From contig CM070583.1 of NCBI GenBank assembly GCA_036346355.1, forward strand, positions 8,246,001-8,310,000: a stretch of 64,000 bases of DNA. The letters run 5' to 3'. The notes below the pieces were generated by a model. It worked only from the letters and a program-made list of their open reading frames with translations, was not told where the DNA came from and searched no databases. How positions within the stretch are numbered: the stretch's first letter is position 1; each line of letters opens with the position of its first letter. Positions 20,304-33,428 of this stretch are shown here, one piece after another. The position numbers were made by a program, and so were the translations under genes. The DNA is from Rhipidocladum racemiflorum. Lineage: Eukaryota > Streptophyta > Magnoliopsida > Poales > Poaceae.

Positions 20304-23300
20304 TTTGCCGGTAGTTAAAATCTAGTGAGGTCCCCTTTCGATCCCTGGTGACCGGCACTACCGGCCCACGAGGCCGGTACTGCCGCCCTCACGGTAGTAC
20401 CGGATGTAGTGCCACGGTAGTTAATTTCTAGAGAATACCCTTTTCGATCTCCGGCCAGCGGCACTACAGGGCAGCTTGGATGGTACTGTCGGCCCCAGAG
20501 CGGCACTACCACCCATATGTCCCGGGCTCAGGGCAAAACCCTGATTTTCTTCTCCGTCTGAGTTCTCATTTTCTATTTTGATTCTTGTTGGTGTTTGAAT
20601 GCTTCTTTCCCCTATTTTAATCAATGTAATTGGTTTATTTGTTTTCCGCGTAGACGTTGACACGTCAAACACCACAGATAACCCCGACTACGTCCCGGAG
20701 ATCGATTTCGCCAAAGAGCAAACAGGCAAGCACCTCCTTTGACCATTTTGAACCCATATTTGCAAATCATATTTTCCGATTATCAAAACTATTATGCATG
20801 CTTGTATGTTCAGTACAATGATAGTTTGTGGGAAACTGCTAGTTAATCCCTGATTGATGGATCTCCTTAAATCTAAATTGAACTGAGTACCTTGTCAAAC
20901 CATAGATCAATATTAGACATAGAACTAAACGTCAAGGGGGTATTAAAAGTAGTAATTACATATGCTTAGCCTCGCAGTAGCAGTTGTTACAGGATATTGG
21001 GACTCACTCAATTACATATCTCCTGGAACTAAATTGGTGGTTGGTTGGGTTTTGGTTGGAATTTGTGTTGGGTTCGGAAGACCCAATGGTGTTTTAGTTT
21101 TATTGGAAAGGAAAATGATTGCGTGTGTAAAATGGAAATCATGGAGAGTTTAGACCTAGGAGAGATGTTGGTGTTTCGGAGTTGGGTTGGGTTGGTCTGG
21201 TTTGGTTGGTTGGAATGGAATGGATTGGATTCTCAAGCCAGGGGCTTGATTTGGAACGGTTTCAGTTTTGGATTGGTTCCTTGCTATGGGGAGGTTGCGG
21301 GCTAGTGGGAGCTCTGAGGGGCCGCTAGTGCCGATCCTCTGTGGCCGTAGCAAGTGAGTTTGGAAGATCTCGCCTGAGTCACCATAAGGACTGAACTTGA
21401 TGTTATCATTGAGTATAAAATGTACAACCACATCTGCCAGTATGGGATGGCCTTAGCCTAGTACAGTGAGAAGGATCTGGTCTTGCATTTGTGGAGGGCA
21501 AAGTGGTTTGGACACACCTGTGGTGTCGGTGTGTTGTAGGGACTCTCTTGTCGAGGCGTCGAGGGGGAGTTTACGCAATACAACGGTAATGCCTACTACA
21601 GGGAGGTTGTGGGCTAGTGGGAGCCCGTAGGGACCACTAGCAGCCTCTGTGGCCATAGTTAGGGACGCACGTTACCGGGCCGGTGCAAGATTCGAACCCC
21701 GATCTCTTGAAAGGTTTCGTGACTGTCTAGCAAAACGGATACGGTAAGTATCGCATGGCATGGATGACATGATTGTTAGAACATGTCATGTGGGTACAAT
21801 GTATAGTATCTGCAGAGATAAATGAACTAATCGATTAGCCGTGCTCATGGTCATGAGCAGCTCGGGAAGTATTGTCAAGTTAGACCTTGGTTTGGATTTT
21901 GTTTCAGAAAAAGGGTTTGCAAAGGAAAAAGTGTTGGGTTGGTGTTGGTTTCGTTTCGGTTCGGGTTTGGTTTAGTGGATGGATCTGGATGGTGGAATTG
22001 GAAAGGTTGGCTATGGGTTGGAAAACGGAATGGTTGGATCTTGGTTATGGTTCAAATGTTGAATATTATTGTTGTTTGCTCTTAAATTGTCTTTTAGAAA
22101 TCTCTTTATAAATTGCACATTTCAGGATCTATTATTGTATTGCAAATAAATCTTGCTTTCTGCCCAAACAGACTTAGTGTAGAAACTTGATTCCATCGTT
22201 ATAACCTGCATCTTTATCTATAATTCCCATACACTAAAGTTTTGCGAGTACATACGTGTACTCATCGTTTGCTCTAACGAATTTTGGTCAGAAGAAGAAG
22301 AAGGTAATGAAGACATTCCTGACGAGTCACAGTTCGTGTCAGATTTTGACGAGTTCGCCGAGGGTTAACTGGATTCCTTCCAGTCAGTTGCCTGAGGGTG
22401 GACGGCACACTGTGTGTTTCCCTTTTGGACTTCCGTTGTATTTTATTCAGTATTTTGGACTTGTGTAGGCCATGGGGCCGTAAACTGTAAATTAATTAGT
22501 TTTAATAACTTTACCTTTAGGGTGTAGTATATTTACTCTTGCTTGGAAATGATATGTCTTGTTTATTGTTCAAATGTTATGTTTGTTGTTCTCATTAAAA
22601 TAATCTTTTACAATTGTTTTACAAATTGCGAATGATTTAGAACTTATTATGTTATTGCAAATAAATCTTGCTTTGTGCTAAAAAAAGACTTAGTGTAGAA
22701 ACTTGTATCCTTTGTTATAGCCTGCATTTATATTATCATTCCAATACACTAAAGTCTTGCGAGTACATACGTGTACTCACCGTTTGTTCTATTTTATCAA
22801 CAAGCATAGAAGACGGCGTCGAAGGCAACGAAGACGTCCCTGACGAGTTCTACGAGACGGGTTTTCCGAGAGTTAGAAGCGGTTGTCAGAGCTGTCACCC
22901 CCAGTCGGTTGCCTCTGGGTATGGAAAGGCATACCGCGGCCATTGCTGCAGATTGTTTTTCTTGTTTTGTTGTTCAGCCAGTCAGCTGTGTTTTATTCTT
23001 GTAAATTAATTAGTTGTAATCAAACCAGTATTAATACAACCATTACTTTGAGCTTGATTCTTGATGCGACTTATTGTGAAATATGTGGGTGCTAGGCTAC
23101 GGATCTAGGGAACTAGCACTAGACACATATCTTGGGGAAGCTCGGGTTGGAATCAATCAATTGGCATACGACCACGAGCAAAGTGTGTCGTGCCGATCGA
23201 TTGGCCTCAATCCTGGTACGGTTTGTCATTAGTGATCGGATTACTGATGGGTTGCGTCAATACCAGTCCGACACAACAGTAAGTAACCGAGTTACTGTTA

Positions 23301-23320
23301 CAAAGACCGGAGCCCCCACA
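20304..23320 (+). repeat. LTR of family C (5' end missing)
   Basis: It has the Tekay-type LTR plan: exon a (20654-20725, then AG|GCAAGC), a diverged palindrome box (about 21810-21843), and hairpin plus acidic exon b. The last part is tandemly duplicated (about 22080-22500 and 22590-23010), giving two hairpins (22246-22263, 22761-22778) and two exon b copies (22292-22368, 22810-23009). It ends CCCCCACA and is followed by a tRNA-Met primer site at 23326. Near its start a ~75-bp phrase containing CGGTAGTTAA and TTTCGATC is repeated (20318, 20416). The TGTAAC start is lost. Confidence 0.8.
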
Positions 23321-23906
23321 AGAGGTGGTATCAGAGCGAGCTTTCGACTGTAGGGAAAGCCTAGATAGGTTGGTCGATAGAATTAAGGATGAATTTTCTC
23401 TAAAAATTATTTTGGGTATGAAACTCCTAATTGTTAAAACATAGATTGCTAATCTCATCCATCTGTAGCGTCTTATCTTGCCTTACCCTTCAAAATGATT
23501 TGGACTTGCCTTGAACTTCAACTAAAGATTTTCCGAAAAATGAATGGAGGTCTGAAAATGAGTTTATTCTACTCTTTTCGCCATTCAAATTGAGGGAATA
23601 GGTTTTGAAACATAAAGCATCTTGATAAAAGAAATTAAAACCTAAGGAGGTAAGGATTGGTTTAGGGATCTCAGTTCTCATCTCTTTCCGAACTATCTCC
23701 TTGCAAGATAGCTTTTGGAAGGCTCATCTACTTTCAAAATTAGATACAAATTGATTAAAGGATAGGTTAAGGAAGATTGGAGTTGGTGTGTGTGGTTGTT
23801 GCTTGTTGGTTTCCTTCTAAGGGTGGTTTGGTTCTCGTCCATATAAGGTCTTGCTAACTTGTGTCTTTTCCTTAATCTTTGTGAGACCCTCACCTTTATG
23901 CTACGG
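23321..23906 (+). other. Leader of the family C element, truncated
   Basis: A primer site (TGGTATCAGAGCG, 23326-23338) directly follows the LTR, so this is the start of an internal region. No gag frame is readable before the sequence is cut at 23906 by a minus-strand LTR. Confidence 0.6.
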
Positions 23907-24194
23907 TGTAACATAGAAGTAAGGTTCTAATGCGCATACTGTGCTAGTCCCATGATCAGTAGCTAGCATGCACAAACACAATTTAAAATCACAGCCACGC
24001 AAAAGTTTCTTATTTTATTACAGCGGAAGTATTGTTACAATATGACCGATGAGATCGACTAAATTATAACAAAAGAAGCAAATGTCTTGTAGTTTGCCGC
24101 ATAATCCACAGGCAACTGACAAGGTAAAGCCTTAGAAAGAACTGTCGTTAATAATCCCGTAATCCTGCGTCAAAGTAAAGTTTATCGGGGATAC

Positions 24195-27100
24195 TGTAAC
24201 ACCCCAAAATTTTGCTTTTCTTAAAAACCTTGTGTGATTTGGCACTTTGGTAATTTTTTGGAATTTTCTGGAATTTAATTGGATTTATTTGGAATTAATT
24301 TGAATTTATTCCATTTTGAAATAATTAAAGGATTTAACTTTGCAAATAAAATTTTGTTGGAAATATTTTATTTGAGTCCAAAATGCTCTAAAATATTTTC
24401 TAGAATTTTTCTGGAATTTTTCTGAGTCTTTTGCTATTTTTAATGATTTAATTGAATTTCTGAGAATTAATTTGGATTATTTAAATCGCTGGAAAATCGA
24501 GTTGGTTTTACTGTTCCTCCGACCAAGCCCGAGTCAGACTCGAGTTCGAGTCCGACCCGAACCCGACCGCGCCCGTGGTCAAGCCGAACCCGTTCGCCCG
24601 AACCCTAACGGCGTGACCGTTGGATCTTGATCCAACGGCCACGATTGAGCCACGTCACCGAGCCCGAGTCAGACCCGAGCCCAAACCCCCGCACCGTTGG
24701 ATCTTGATCCAACGGCTGTGGTTGCGCCACGTCACCCAATCCGTGTCGCCGCCGGACTCCGCCGCCGCAACGGAGTCAACCTCGGTTTCCGCGCGTTTCA
24801 CGGACGCCGAGGCCCCTATTTAATGCGCCGCTACCCGTGTCGTGACCTAGACTTCCGTGCGCACCCGTAGCCCTAGCTCACGCCGCCTGAGCCGCCGCCG
24901 TCTAGCCGCAATCGCTCGCCGTAGTTGCCGTAGCGTTCCGCCGCGGTTAACTGCTGTTTCCGCCGCCGTCAGCCATCCTCCGCCGCCGTTGAGGTCAGAT
25001 CCGGAACCGCAAGAGCCAGCCGCGTCGGTGGAGACCCCTCACTTCGCCGAAGCACGCCCGCAGCGCCGTTGCCCGTGTCGCCGTCTCCGTCTCCGGTAAG
25101 CCAGCGCCGCCGCAAGCCATCGCCGCCGATCGAGCTCCACCAGCCGTCCGATCCAGATCCAACGATCCAGATCACGCCACGTCATCCCGGTAAGTTTCCA
25201 CGTTGAAATCCTAGATTCATTCCCAGCCGTTAGATCTAGATCCAACGGTCCAGATCAAACGCGTTACCCCAAACGCGTGAGTCCAGATCCAATCTGGGCC
25301 GTTGATTTTCAAATCAACGGCCGAGATTGCGCCACGTGTCGCGAAGCTTTGGCCGCCGCGATCGGCGGTCGGCGCCCGTAGCGTGAGCGTGTCTCTGACA
25401 CGCGGGGCCCGCGTGTCAGAGGGCCCACCTGTCGGCCACCCGGTAGCAGCGTCGGCGATGGCGTCACCGATGGGCCACTTTGTCGGCCGAAGTCACGTGA
25501 GCCGTGGACTGTGTCCACGGTGGGCCAGCCGCGCCGTCTTGGCGGTCCATGGACCCGAGGCGACGTGGCGGCACCGGATTGGTCCACGTGTCATGCTGAC
25601 GCAATAAAAGGATTTCCGAAAAAGAAAATGATTTATTAATTCGAAATAATGATTTCAGATTTTGATTCAAACTTCAAACGCTTATAACTTTTGCATTTTA
25701 ACTCCGATTTGAGTGATTCAAATTTCTAAATTTGTATAAAATTGAGATCTACCTAATGATGAATTTTATTTAATTTTTGGAATAAAGTTTTTCTCTGAAA
25801 TATTATTTAATTGTTTATTTAATCTTTAAATGCTTGTATCTTTTGTGTTTTAACTCCGAATTTGACGATTCCAGTTTCTAAAAATTTATAAAATTGTGCT
25901 CTCTCTGTTTATGAACTTTATTTGGGTTTTTGGACACTTTTTGTTTACTGTTTGTTTATTTATTGCTGTTTGCACGCGTTACGAGTAGACGTTGAAGTGC
26001 CGGAAGGATTCGAAGGAGAAGTGTTGACCCAGGAGCCAGCTCAGGACCAAGAGCAAGTACTTTTCGAAGGCAAGTTATGCTTTGACCATGTTGATCCCAT
26101 TTTGAAACCTATTTTGATTTAATCTATTGCATGCTAGTTCAATTAGAAAATGCTTTACTTAATTATGGGAAATTAGATAAATGCCAATTTGCTGTATGAC
26201 ACCTTGATTAATTAAATATGTGCCATGACCCTTTGTCACCCTAGTTGTGGTTTACTAGTTGGACATTATTAATTTGCCAACATGGGTAGTTAGACCGATG
26301 TAGTATGCTTAGCTTTGCCACGTGACATGATTTTGGATAATCAAATGTTAATATTGACTTAATGATATATTGAACCTGTTTTGGAAAGGTATCATGTGAT
26401 GTTGATGGCACGTGGTGCATGGTAATCAACTGGGGATTTGATAAATAGCTTTTGACCGGGGCATGTGGCAAGATTGATCAGGTGGGCCAGATGTGGCACC
26501 GGGAATGTTGGTTTGGTTCTTCGGGTAGTCTTGCCCTGGTCACCCTAAGGACTTAACCTTGCAAGCCTTTGAACTGAGTCAAGCGTGCAACCACTTGTCC
26601 GTGATGGGACGGACCTAGTTGACTAAGTGGCTGATAACGTACCTGTGGGACCTCTGGGTGTCAACTACACCCTTTGTGTATGTTGTACGGGGGAGCGTAC
26701 CGGGGCTGCGGCCAGGTACCCATCTAACGGTGGTTTGACCTAAACTTCGCCTTTGCTAAGGGAAGGGTTAGTGTGCAACACCGGAGAGGACCACTTGTAT
26801 TGTTAGAAGTTTCCGAAAGACTTTGTTACGGGAACTCGCCTTTGTGGTGTTTGACTGTATCTTGTGGGTAAAGTGCATAACCTCTGCAGAGTGTACAATC
26901 TATTCGAATAGCCGTGTCCGCGGTATTGGACATTGCTCGGGAATTACAGTCAAGGATTAGACTTTCTTGAAAATAACTTGATCTTGAAAGGTTGGGTTTG
27001 GTTTAAGGATGACGTTAATGGAAATGTGGATTAGGAATGGGAAAGATGCTTATTAAACTCCTGGAAAAGTTATTGATCTTTTATTGTTTCTACTGCTTTC

Positions 27101-27595
27101 GAATCTACTTATGATACTTGTCAAATGTCAAGCATCGCAAATAAACCTTGAGCTATTCCTTTGTATCAAGCCATGCATGTAGTATATTAGCTGCATTCTG
27201 TGCATGACTTGCTGAGTACCAAGTACTCACCCTTGCCGCAAAACAACACCAGTTGAAGAGGAGTCTACACCAGCTTTGGAGGAGGAGCTTCCTGAGGAAC
27301 CGTCGAACTAGGAAGCGAGCCCGATCGATTACTGTGGTATACTGGATGGCGCCACGATGTTATCTTGTTTTCATTGCAGCTTATTTCTTCTTATTAAGGT
27401 TCGCCCTGCGTGGCGTATATTTGTAACTTGACCCTAAGGTCGAGCAACCAGTTTGGTTAACTATTTAAAGTACTTTATTAGTATCGTTTGGTATGATTGT
27501 GATATTTACCAATGTTGAGACTGTGTGCACTAGCGCGTTCCTGGACTAGTGCTGAATACACAGAGGGTTCGGATTTGCTGATTCGGGTCCCGACA
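24195..27595 (+). mobile_element. Solo LTR of the family A type
   Basis: TGTAACACCCC...GTCCCGACA, 3401 bp, with no internal region. It is flanked by the 5-bp duplication GATAC (24190-24194 and 27596-27600), so it arose by recombination between the two LTRs of one insertion. It keeps TATTTAAT (24817), a donor-like CCCG|GTAAGT (25190), exon a (25989-26069), the palindrome box (26882-26911), the hairpin (27213-27229) and exon b (27253-27311). Confidence 0.95.
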
Positions 27596-28340
27596 GATAC
27601 ATGCATCTTCACCTAAAATCAACAATGATAGCAAGGGTGAGTACATTTCGTACTCAGCAAGACTTGAGTTGTGTGTTTGAAATGCAGGCTGAACCTAAAG
27701 TAAAGCTTCTACGGTTATTCTTTGCTTGGAGCCAAATTGAAATATAGATACTGAATAGTAGAGTGAAAGCGAAAATTATAAAGGTAAATAAATAAATGAG
27801 TAAGGTAACAAGTATGTACTTAAAAGTAATAAGGAGAGATAGATAACTCACAGCCCTTCGTGAATAAAATGTAACAAAATACCTAGATTCCTTCGTGAGT
27901 AGAATGTAACAAAATACCCACATTCCTTTGTGAGTGATAAAACGTCCATTCCCATTATATGAAATATTATCTGAAGATTAAATTTTTGTCCACACAGGGC
28001 ACAACAGCTGAATTCAACCTTGCCAACGTAATGTCAAGTATTGAATCATCTGTAAGGGTAAGCTCACCAAATCATTTTATAAAAACAACAAACTAGTGTC
28101 AGTTCGCCAAGTCATCCATGACCGTGGATACGGCTATTCGAATAGTTTTAGACTCTGCAGAGTTATACAGCTTTACCCACAAGATATGTTATCCCTTTTT
28201 GCAACATGTATAAGACACACTTCCTTTGGTATGTCCACGGGGAGTTCATAACGAAACCATTCGATTACTTGAACCTAACTTTGCACTAGCGACGGTGTTT
28301 AACCCTAACTATGGTTGGAAGCAAAAGTATATAATAAAGT

Positions 28341-31300
28341 TGTAACACCCCGGCATCTAGTATGCCTGAATGTTACCAAACGTAGACTAAACAATATCTA
28401 AATACCACAAATAAGAACAAATTACAGCAAATGTGCAAATGCTAAAACCGAAAAAATTTGGCAGCATCTCCTTTGTTTTTCCATGGTACGGAGCATCAAC
28501 AATATTATCACAAGATATATCATAATGGAAAGCATCTAAAGCAGCAATATCAGGTGACATAGCAACTATTTAAGTCTAGCATAATGCATTTAACCACTCC
28601 ATGATCTAAAATGAAGTAAATAATATGACCAAGCACACAAATAAGGCATACTCCAAGTTCTCAGCGCATTAACTTATAATCACAACTACGAATGGTTTTA
28701 GACCCTGCAGAGTTATACAGCTTTACCCACAAGATATGTTATCCCTTTTTGCAACATGTATAAGACACACTTCCTTTGGTATGTCCGCGGGGAGTTCATA
28801 ACGAAACCATTCAATTACTTGAACCTAACTTTGCACCAGCGACGGTGTTTAACCCTAACTATGGTTGGAAGCAGAAGTATATAATAAAGTAATGATGAAC
28901 ATCAGGAGCCATGGCTCAAAGAATAATGGAGCCGTAGCTCGGTTAGAATAATATTAACATTAAGAATATTATGCCCCAATACATAACCAGGCGTACACCG
29001 TACTTCGGCCTACCAGTGTGCAAAGCTAGTTCCAAATAATTTTAATAAGTTAAGATTGTCCCAGTCCAATACCTCTGGATGTACGGTTATACTTGGATCG
29101 TGCAACACTACGTTCGGTCCTTAAAGTGACATGGGCGATACTCCCCCTATCTACGTGCATTATTAATTGCACTTCCGTCTATTGCCAATAATCACCCACG
29201 TCGAAACCATAGTTTTATTTCCAGAAAAAGAAAGTATCAATAACCACATTATTCCAACAGGTTCGAGATTAAAATTCATCATGACCAACAATTTTAGTTC
29301 ATCACGAACAGTATAACCATCCGTTCGTGTTCCCAGTCTAAAGGAGGGCTAAGCATATGCATGTAATAGTCGAATATACCCATTTTGTGTGTCCATCAAC
29401 AATCTAGGGTTTCATCTATCACTACTGATTAAGGAAAGCCATCAATGAAGGTTATACCTACCATTTTTCCCTTAACATAGCAGTGTATACAAAATATAGC
29501 ATATGCATGCAAATTTTAATTTAGTTCTTCTTGTTAAAGGAAAAATAGGATCTACATGAGTGCTTGCCTTGCTATCCGTTGTTTTCAGCGAAGGAGTCAA
29601 AGTTGGATTCTCGAAGTTGTTGACGACGAAGTCTTGAGACATCGGATTCTTGTGACACCACGGAGTGTCGTAACCTTATATAATGTGAATGTTGAGGTCA
29701 AACACATTATGAAATATGGAATTAGAGGTTGAAACCATACGGTATGGGGTTTATTCGCGTTTTCGGGCCGTTTTCGGATGTTTTGGGCCTTTCCGGGGAA
29801 ACTTAGGCCTTGGGGGGGTCTTTTCGGGCCTTAAGTGGAGGCTTCTGGGCCCATGAGGGGAGGAGGGGGCAGACAACCAGCCCTAGGGCGCCCCAAAACC
29901 CTCCCCCCATGCGCCCCACCTCCTCCTCTCCCTCCCATAGCCGCCACCCTCCTTCCTCCTCCCCATTGCACCACCACCCCTCTCCTCCCCTCTCCACCTC
30001 CCTTGCTGCCCCTAGGGGAGTTCTCCACCTCAACACCTCGAAGATCCGTCCATTGGAGCGCTCCGCGACGAGGAGATCCGGTGGATTTGGAGCGAGGAAG
30101 GAGATCGCGCGAACCGGGAGGAGATCTATTGGTTTTTCGTTCGTCGGGCGAAGGTATGGCCATGGAGATCCTTGGGGTTGGTCTAGGATCTATTCTAAGG
30201 GTCAATATCATGTTTTAGATCAATTGGTGGTGCTGTAGTTGGGTAGATTAGATGGAATCTTGAGTTTGCCACGTTCTCTGTTTCGGGCAGCATGTGCAGT
30301 CGACCTAGGGCTTGGGTTTTCGCCAATTTAGATTCGGAATTTGGTCGGCCGCCTGTTGAAGAAGTTGTAGGTAATTTCAATACCTTTCAGTGGGTATAAA
30401 GAACGTCCAATTCCGCCCAGCCGTTTGAAAGTTATGCTAGTTTTACTGAACGTATTAAAATCTGTGACGTGATTGGAACAGATCACGGTATTTTGTAGAT
30501 TAAACAACTTTAGTGTCCGAATCAGTCTTTCCGTATACTTAGAAAAAGTTAGGAAATTTCCTAAGCTACGCGAGGATGTACTCGTTTAATTGATTCGGAG
30601 TCTTAGAACCCGAGTTATGCCTTTTGGAAGGCTGCTGTCCCGACGGGACAGAACCTCTGTTTTGGGGTTTTTCGAGTAGGTTGCGATGTCGGGGTAGAAA
30701 AGGGTTTGCGTTCTGTTTTGTGGACATGATTGTGAGTGTGTGGTACCTATGTGCAGGTGGTGTGACCCCGGGAGTGCCTTCTACTTCTCGCCAATCCGTC
30801 GCCCGTGGTTGAGGCAAGTGTATTGGAATGGGTAGTGAGTTGTAGGTTGCTAATTTAGATGAGTTGCAATTGAATTTATGATGGGTTCACATGCCATGCT
30901 TTAATGTTTGCCATTGATATGATGATTACGGTCTATTATGTTGTGATGCCATGTGTTAATGTACAAGTTAAATATGATGTTGGCATATTTGCATACATGG
31001 CATGATATATGGCCCGGGCGGTGAGAAAGTCATAACTAATCCGGGGAAGATCGGTGAGAAAGTTATGACTATTCCGGAGAGCCAATGAGTAAGTCCTACA
31101 TCGTGATTCCATCCACCGCGGTGTATGGAAGCGAGGAGTAGGCACCCTCCATCTTCGGGATGGAAGGGGGGAGAGGGTGCACACCGACGGGTGTGTACTC
31201 AACCATACCGGTATGAGTTTCCAGGAGATATGTGCATCGCATTGCATTGCATTATATGAGGATGTTATATGATGATGATATATGATGATGTCAATGATAT

Positions 31301-31843
31301 GCTTACGCTATGAGTATGAGATGTGTATGATGTCGTATGTGAAAAATGGTGATGAAGGTATTAGAATGTATTTTCTTTTTCCATTGCAATATACTTGCTG
31401 AGTGATGAACTCACGCTTGTGTTTATGTTGTTTTTCTTAGGTACCATGAAACCGGCATGCGGGAAAGGGAGCTAGTCACACGTCATCACTTTGCATCACA
31501 CATATAAACAATGACATGTTCCTTCCTTTAATTGTGATGGTTAATTTGTGTGCTTGGTTTCCTCATTTACCTCGTTTGGCTCATGAGATGGTTAGAATCT
31601 TTATTCTAGGCTTAAAATGCTGCTAGAATCCTTAATATTGATGATTTAGATGTCATTCTTTATACTATATCCTGTGATCATATTGTTGTTGCTTCAATTC
31701 ATGGAAAAACAAAGGAGATGCTGCCGAAATTTTCGGTTCTAGCATTTACACCTTTGCTGTAATTTATCTTAATTTATGGTATTTAGATGTAGTTTAGCCT
31801 ATGTTTGGTAGCATTCAGGCATGCTAGATGCCGGGGTGTTACA
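28341..31843. repeat. 3.5-kb block with ~300-bp inverted ends
   Basis: TGTAACACCCCGGCATCTAG at 28341 is mirrored by its complement ending at 31843, and similarity extends for about 300 bp on each side (28341-28643 and 31543-31843). The left 1.3 kb reads as a Tekay-type LTR on the minus strand (palindrome box near 28700, donor-like AGGCAAGC near 29560). The right 2.1 kb reads as one on the plus strand (GC-rich 29830-30240, AGGCAAG at 30812, hairpin 31399-31413). It looks like two LTR halves joined in opposite orientation. No flanking duplication was found. Confidence 0.6.
28686..28891 (-). repeat. Duplicate of 28136-28340
   Basis: About 205 bp (from GGTTTTAGACCCTGCAGAG to ATATAATAAAGT) is repeated nearly identically on both sides of the 345-bp inverted-end segment starting at 28341. 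The two copies are the same part of two related minus-strand LTRs. Confidence 0.85.
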
Positions 31844-32005
31844 GTTCTACACGTCGTATAACGGAAAAGATAGCAAATAGCAAATAACACTTTCAATAAG
31901 GGCAAAAGGAAATCAGATAGAAAATCAAATTCTTGATTTCAATTAAAATTTCTATTAAATTTTATTTTTAAATCTTAATTTTTTTTTAATTTTTAAAATG
32001 GTGGG

Positions 32006-32953
32006 ATGTTACAATCTTTGATGTCAGGACGCTGGGAGCCGTGCTATTTTACCAGCGCGATCCTTGAGGGCACTGTTCAAGCAGCTCTCTGGGATATGAT
32101 ACGTCTTGCCGGCTTTTCGGAGCGGCCAGAGTATCTAATTTCTCGCGTCGGAACCAGCCCAGCCTCCTCAATGTTTGCAGCGGAAGTGTCCATCTATGGT
32201 CGCCATGATGGAGTGCCGACTTGTCGCTATGTTGGTATGTCTCCGAGTCCGCTCGCAGCAGTGCTTGACGGAGCGTATGTTGCAATCTTCCGTCTTCGCT
32301 TTGATCTTCTAGAGATGGCTCAGCTGTTCCCCAACTGTCCCTCTCTTGAGCCGGACAGCATGGAGAGCAACTGTGCGACGTTGGATGCGTCAACGGACCC
32401 TGCTTCTGCCTGGCAGGTCAGGTTAGTGGGATCTCTTGATCGATATCTTCGACGTCTCCGTGATGAGCTGTTTCGTGCCCGTCGTTGCATCTCTTTGCTC
32501 GAGAGTCACATGGTGCCTTTCCTCAACCATGGCCTTTTCACGACAGAGATCGTGTATGGGGAGCATGACGCCCTGGAGCCAGCAGAGGAACTCCCGCAAC
32601 CATATGGGACTTATCGCCGGATTATTCGTCGCACTCAGGCTCCAGTGGATAACAATGGGTCTCGCTCTGCGACGGCCTACCCCAGTGCTTCTTCGAGTGT
32701 AGACCATGAGAGGACCATCGTCTTCGGTACCAGTGAGTACATGTTGATGATGTTGGTTGAACCTTCTTCGCCACCTGTTCCCTTCCCAGCAAGTGGCCCA
32801 GTCGCTCAGCCACGAAGGACAAGCTTCCGGACTTCGAGGTTGAGCCGCCACATTCACTTGCTTTGCCTGTGATCGAAGAGGACACTATGCTAGGAATTGT
32901 CTGTTCATTGCTCGTCCCTAGATCCGAAGAGCTTAATCTATCCCCAATGTTCA
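32006..32953 (+). pseudogene. Upstream frame of the family B gypsy element
   Basis: An open frame of 288 codons (32006-32872) contains WDMIRLAGFSERPEY, a diverged match to the upstream frame of family A (WRMLQFLGGFE). Unlike gag it has no zinc knuckle. The first codons overlap the end of the minus-strand LTR, so its true start is lost. The reading continues after a frameshift past 32860. Function unknown. Confidence 0.55.
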
Positions 32954-33428
32954 TTACAAGGAAAAGTACTTCTAGAGCTTATTTTGTTGTAAATTTGAGC
33001 TAGTTGCTATTGTACTTTTGCTTTGTAAAGAACTTAGAGGGATCGTGCGATGATGTGGATGACCAATGTAACTAAGGTTACTGTTGTACGCCAGTACGTA
33101 CTAAGTTGCCATCTCTAAATCTATCGCAATGGCATATCTATCCTTATGCTTGCATCTCTGAGTATGCTAATTTTCTAACTCTTATATGAGGATGCGAATG
33201 CCTTTGTGCAGATCTTGTTCTGCCTTGTCTTGATTCTCGGTTGTTTGTTTGCGCATAATTGCTTAACTCTTGTGTGCAAAAGGATGCCGATGAGTCGTTC
33301 TTTGTGTGCACTCTTGGCGCGTGGCTCAGTTTAAGGAAACCGCAATCGAGCCGAAGAAGTGCCGAACCTGGTGCGTTCTGTTTTGTTGAACCCAGGATTC
33401 CCAAACCTTGAAATCTAGTCTTCCAGTG

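Larger units (their letters stand above)
23907..32013 (-). mobile_element. Minus-strand LTR family F, interrupted by other insertions
   Basis: Read from the minus strand it starts TGTAACATCCCACC at 32013 and ends CTATGTTACA at 23907. Its own pieces are 32013-31844, 28340-27596 and 24194-23907. The last two flank a solo LTR with a perfect target duplication. They contain the palindrome box (28134-28162), hairpin (27638-27656) and an exon-b-like reading ending in a stop (27634 and below, continuing across the insertion). Its middle portion is missing or replaced by the block 28341-31843. Confidence 0.65.

Noticed and set aside
20304..23900. Bacterial-style operon or promoter signals
   Set aside because: All context is plant retrotransposon; short matches are expected by chance.
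29803..30238. Overlapping open frames of 77-142 codons on both strands
   Set aside because: Low-complexity Pro/Ser-rich readings from a GC-rich LTR leader, with no conserved motif.
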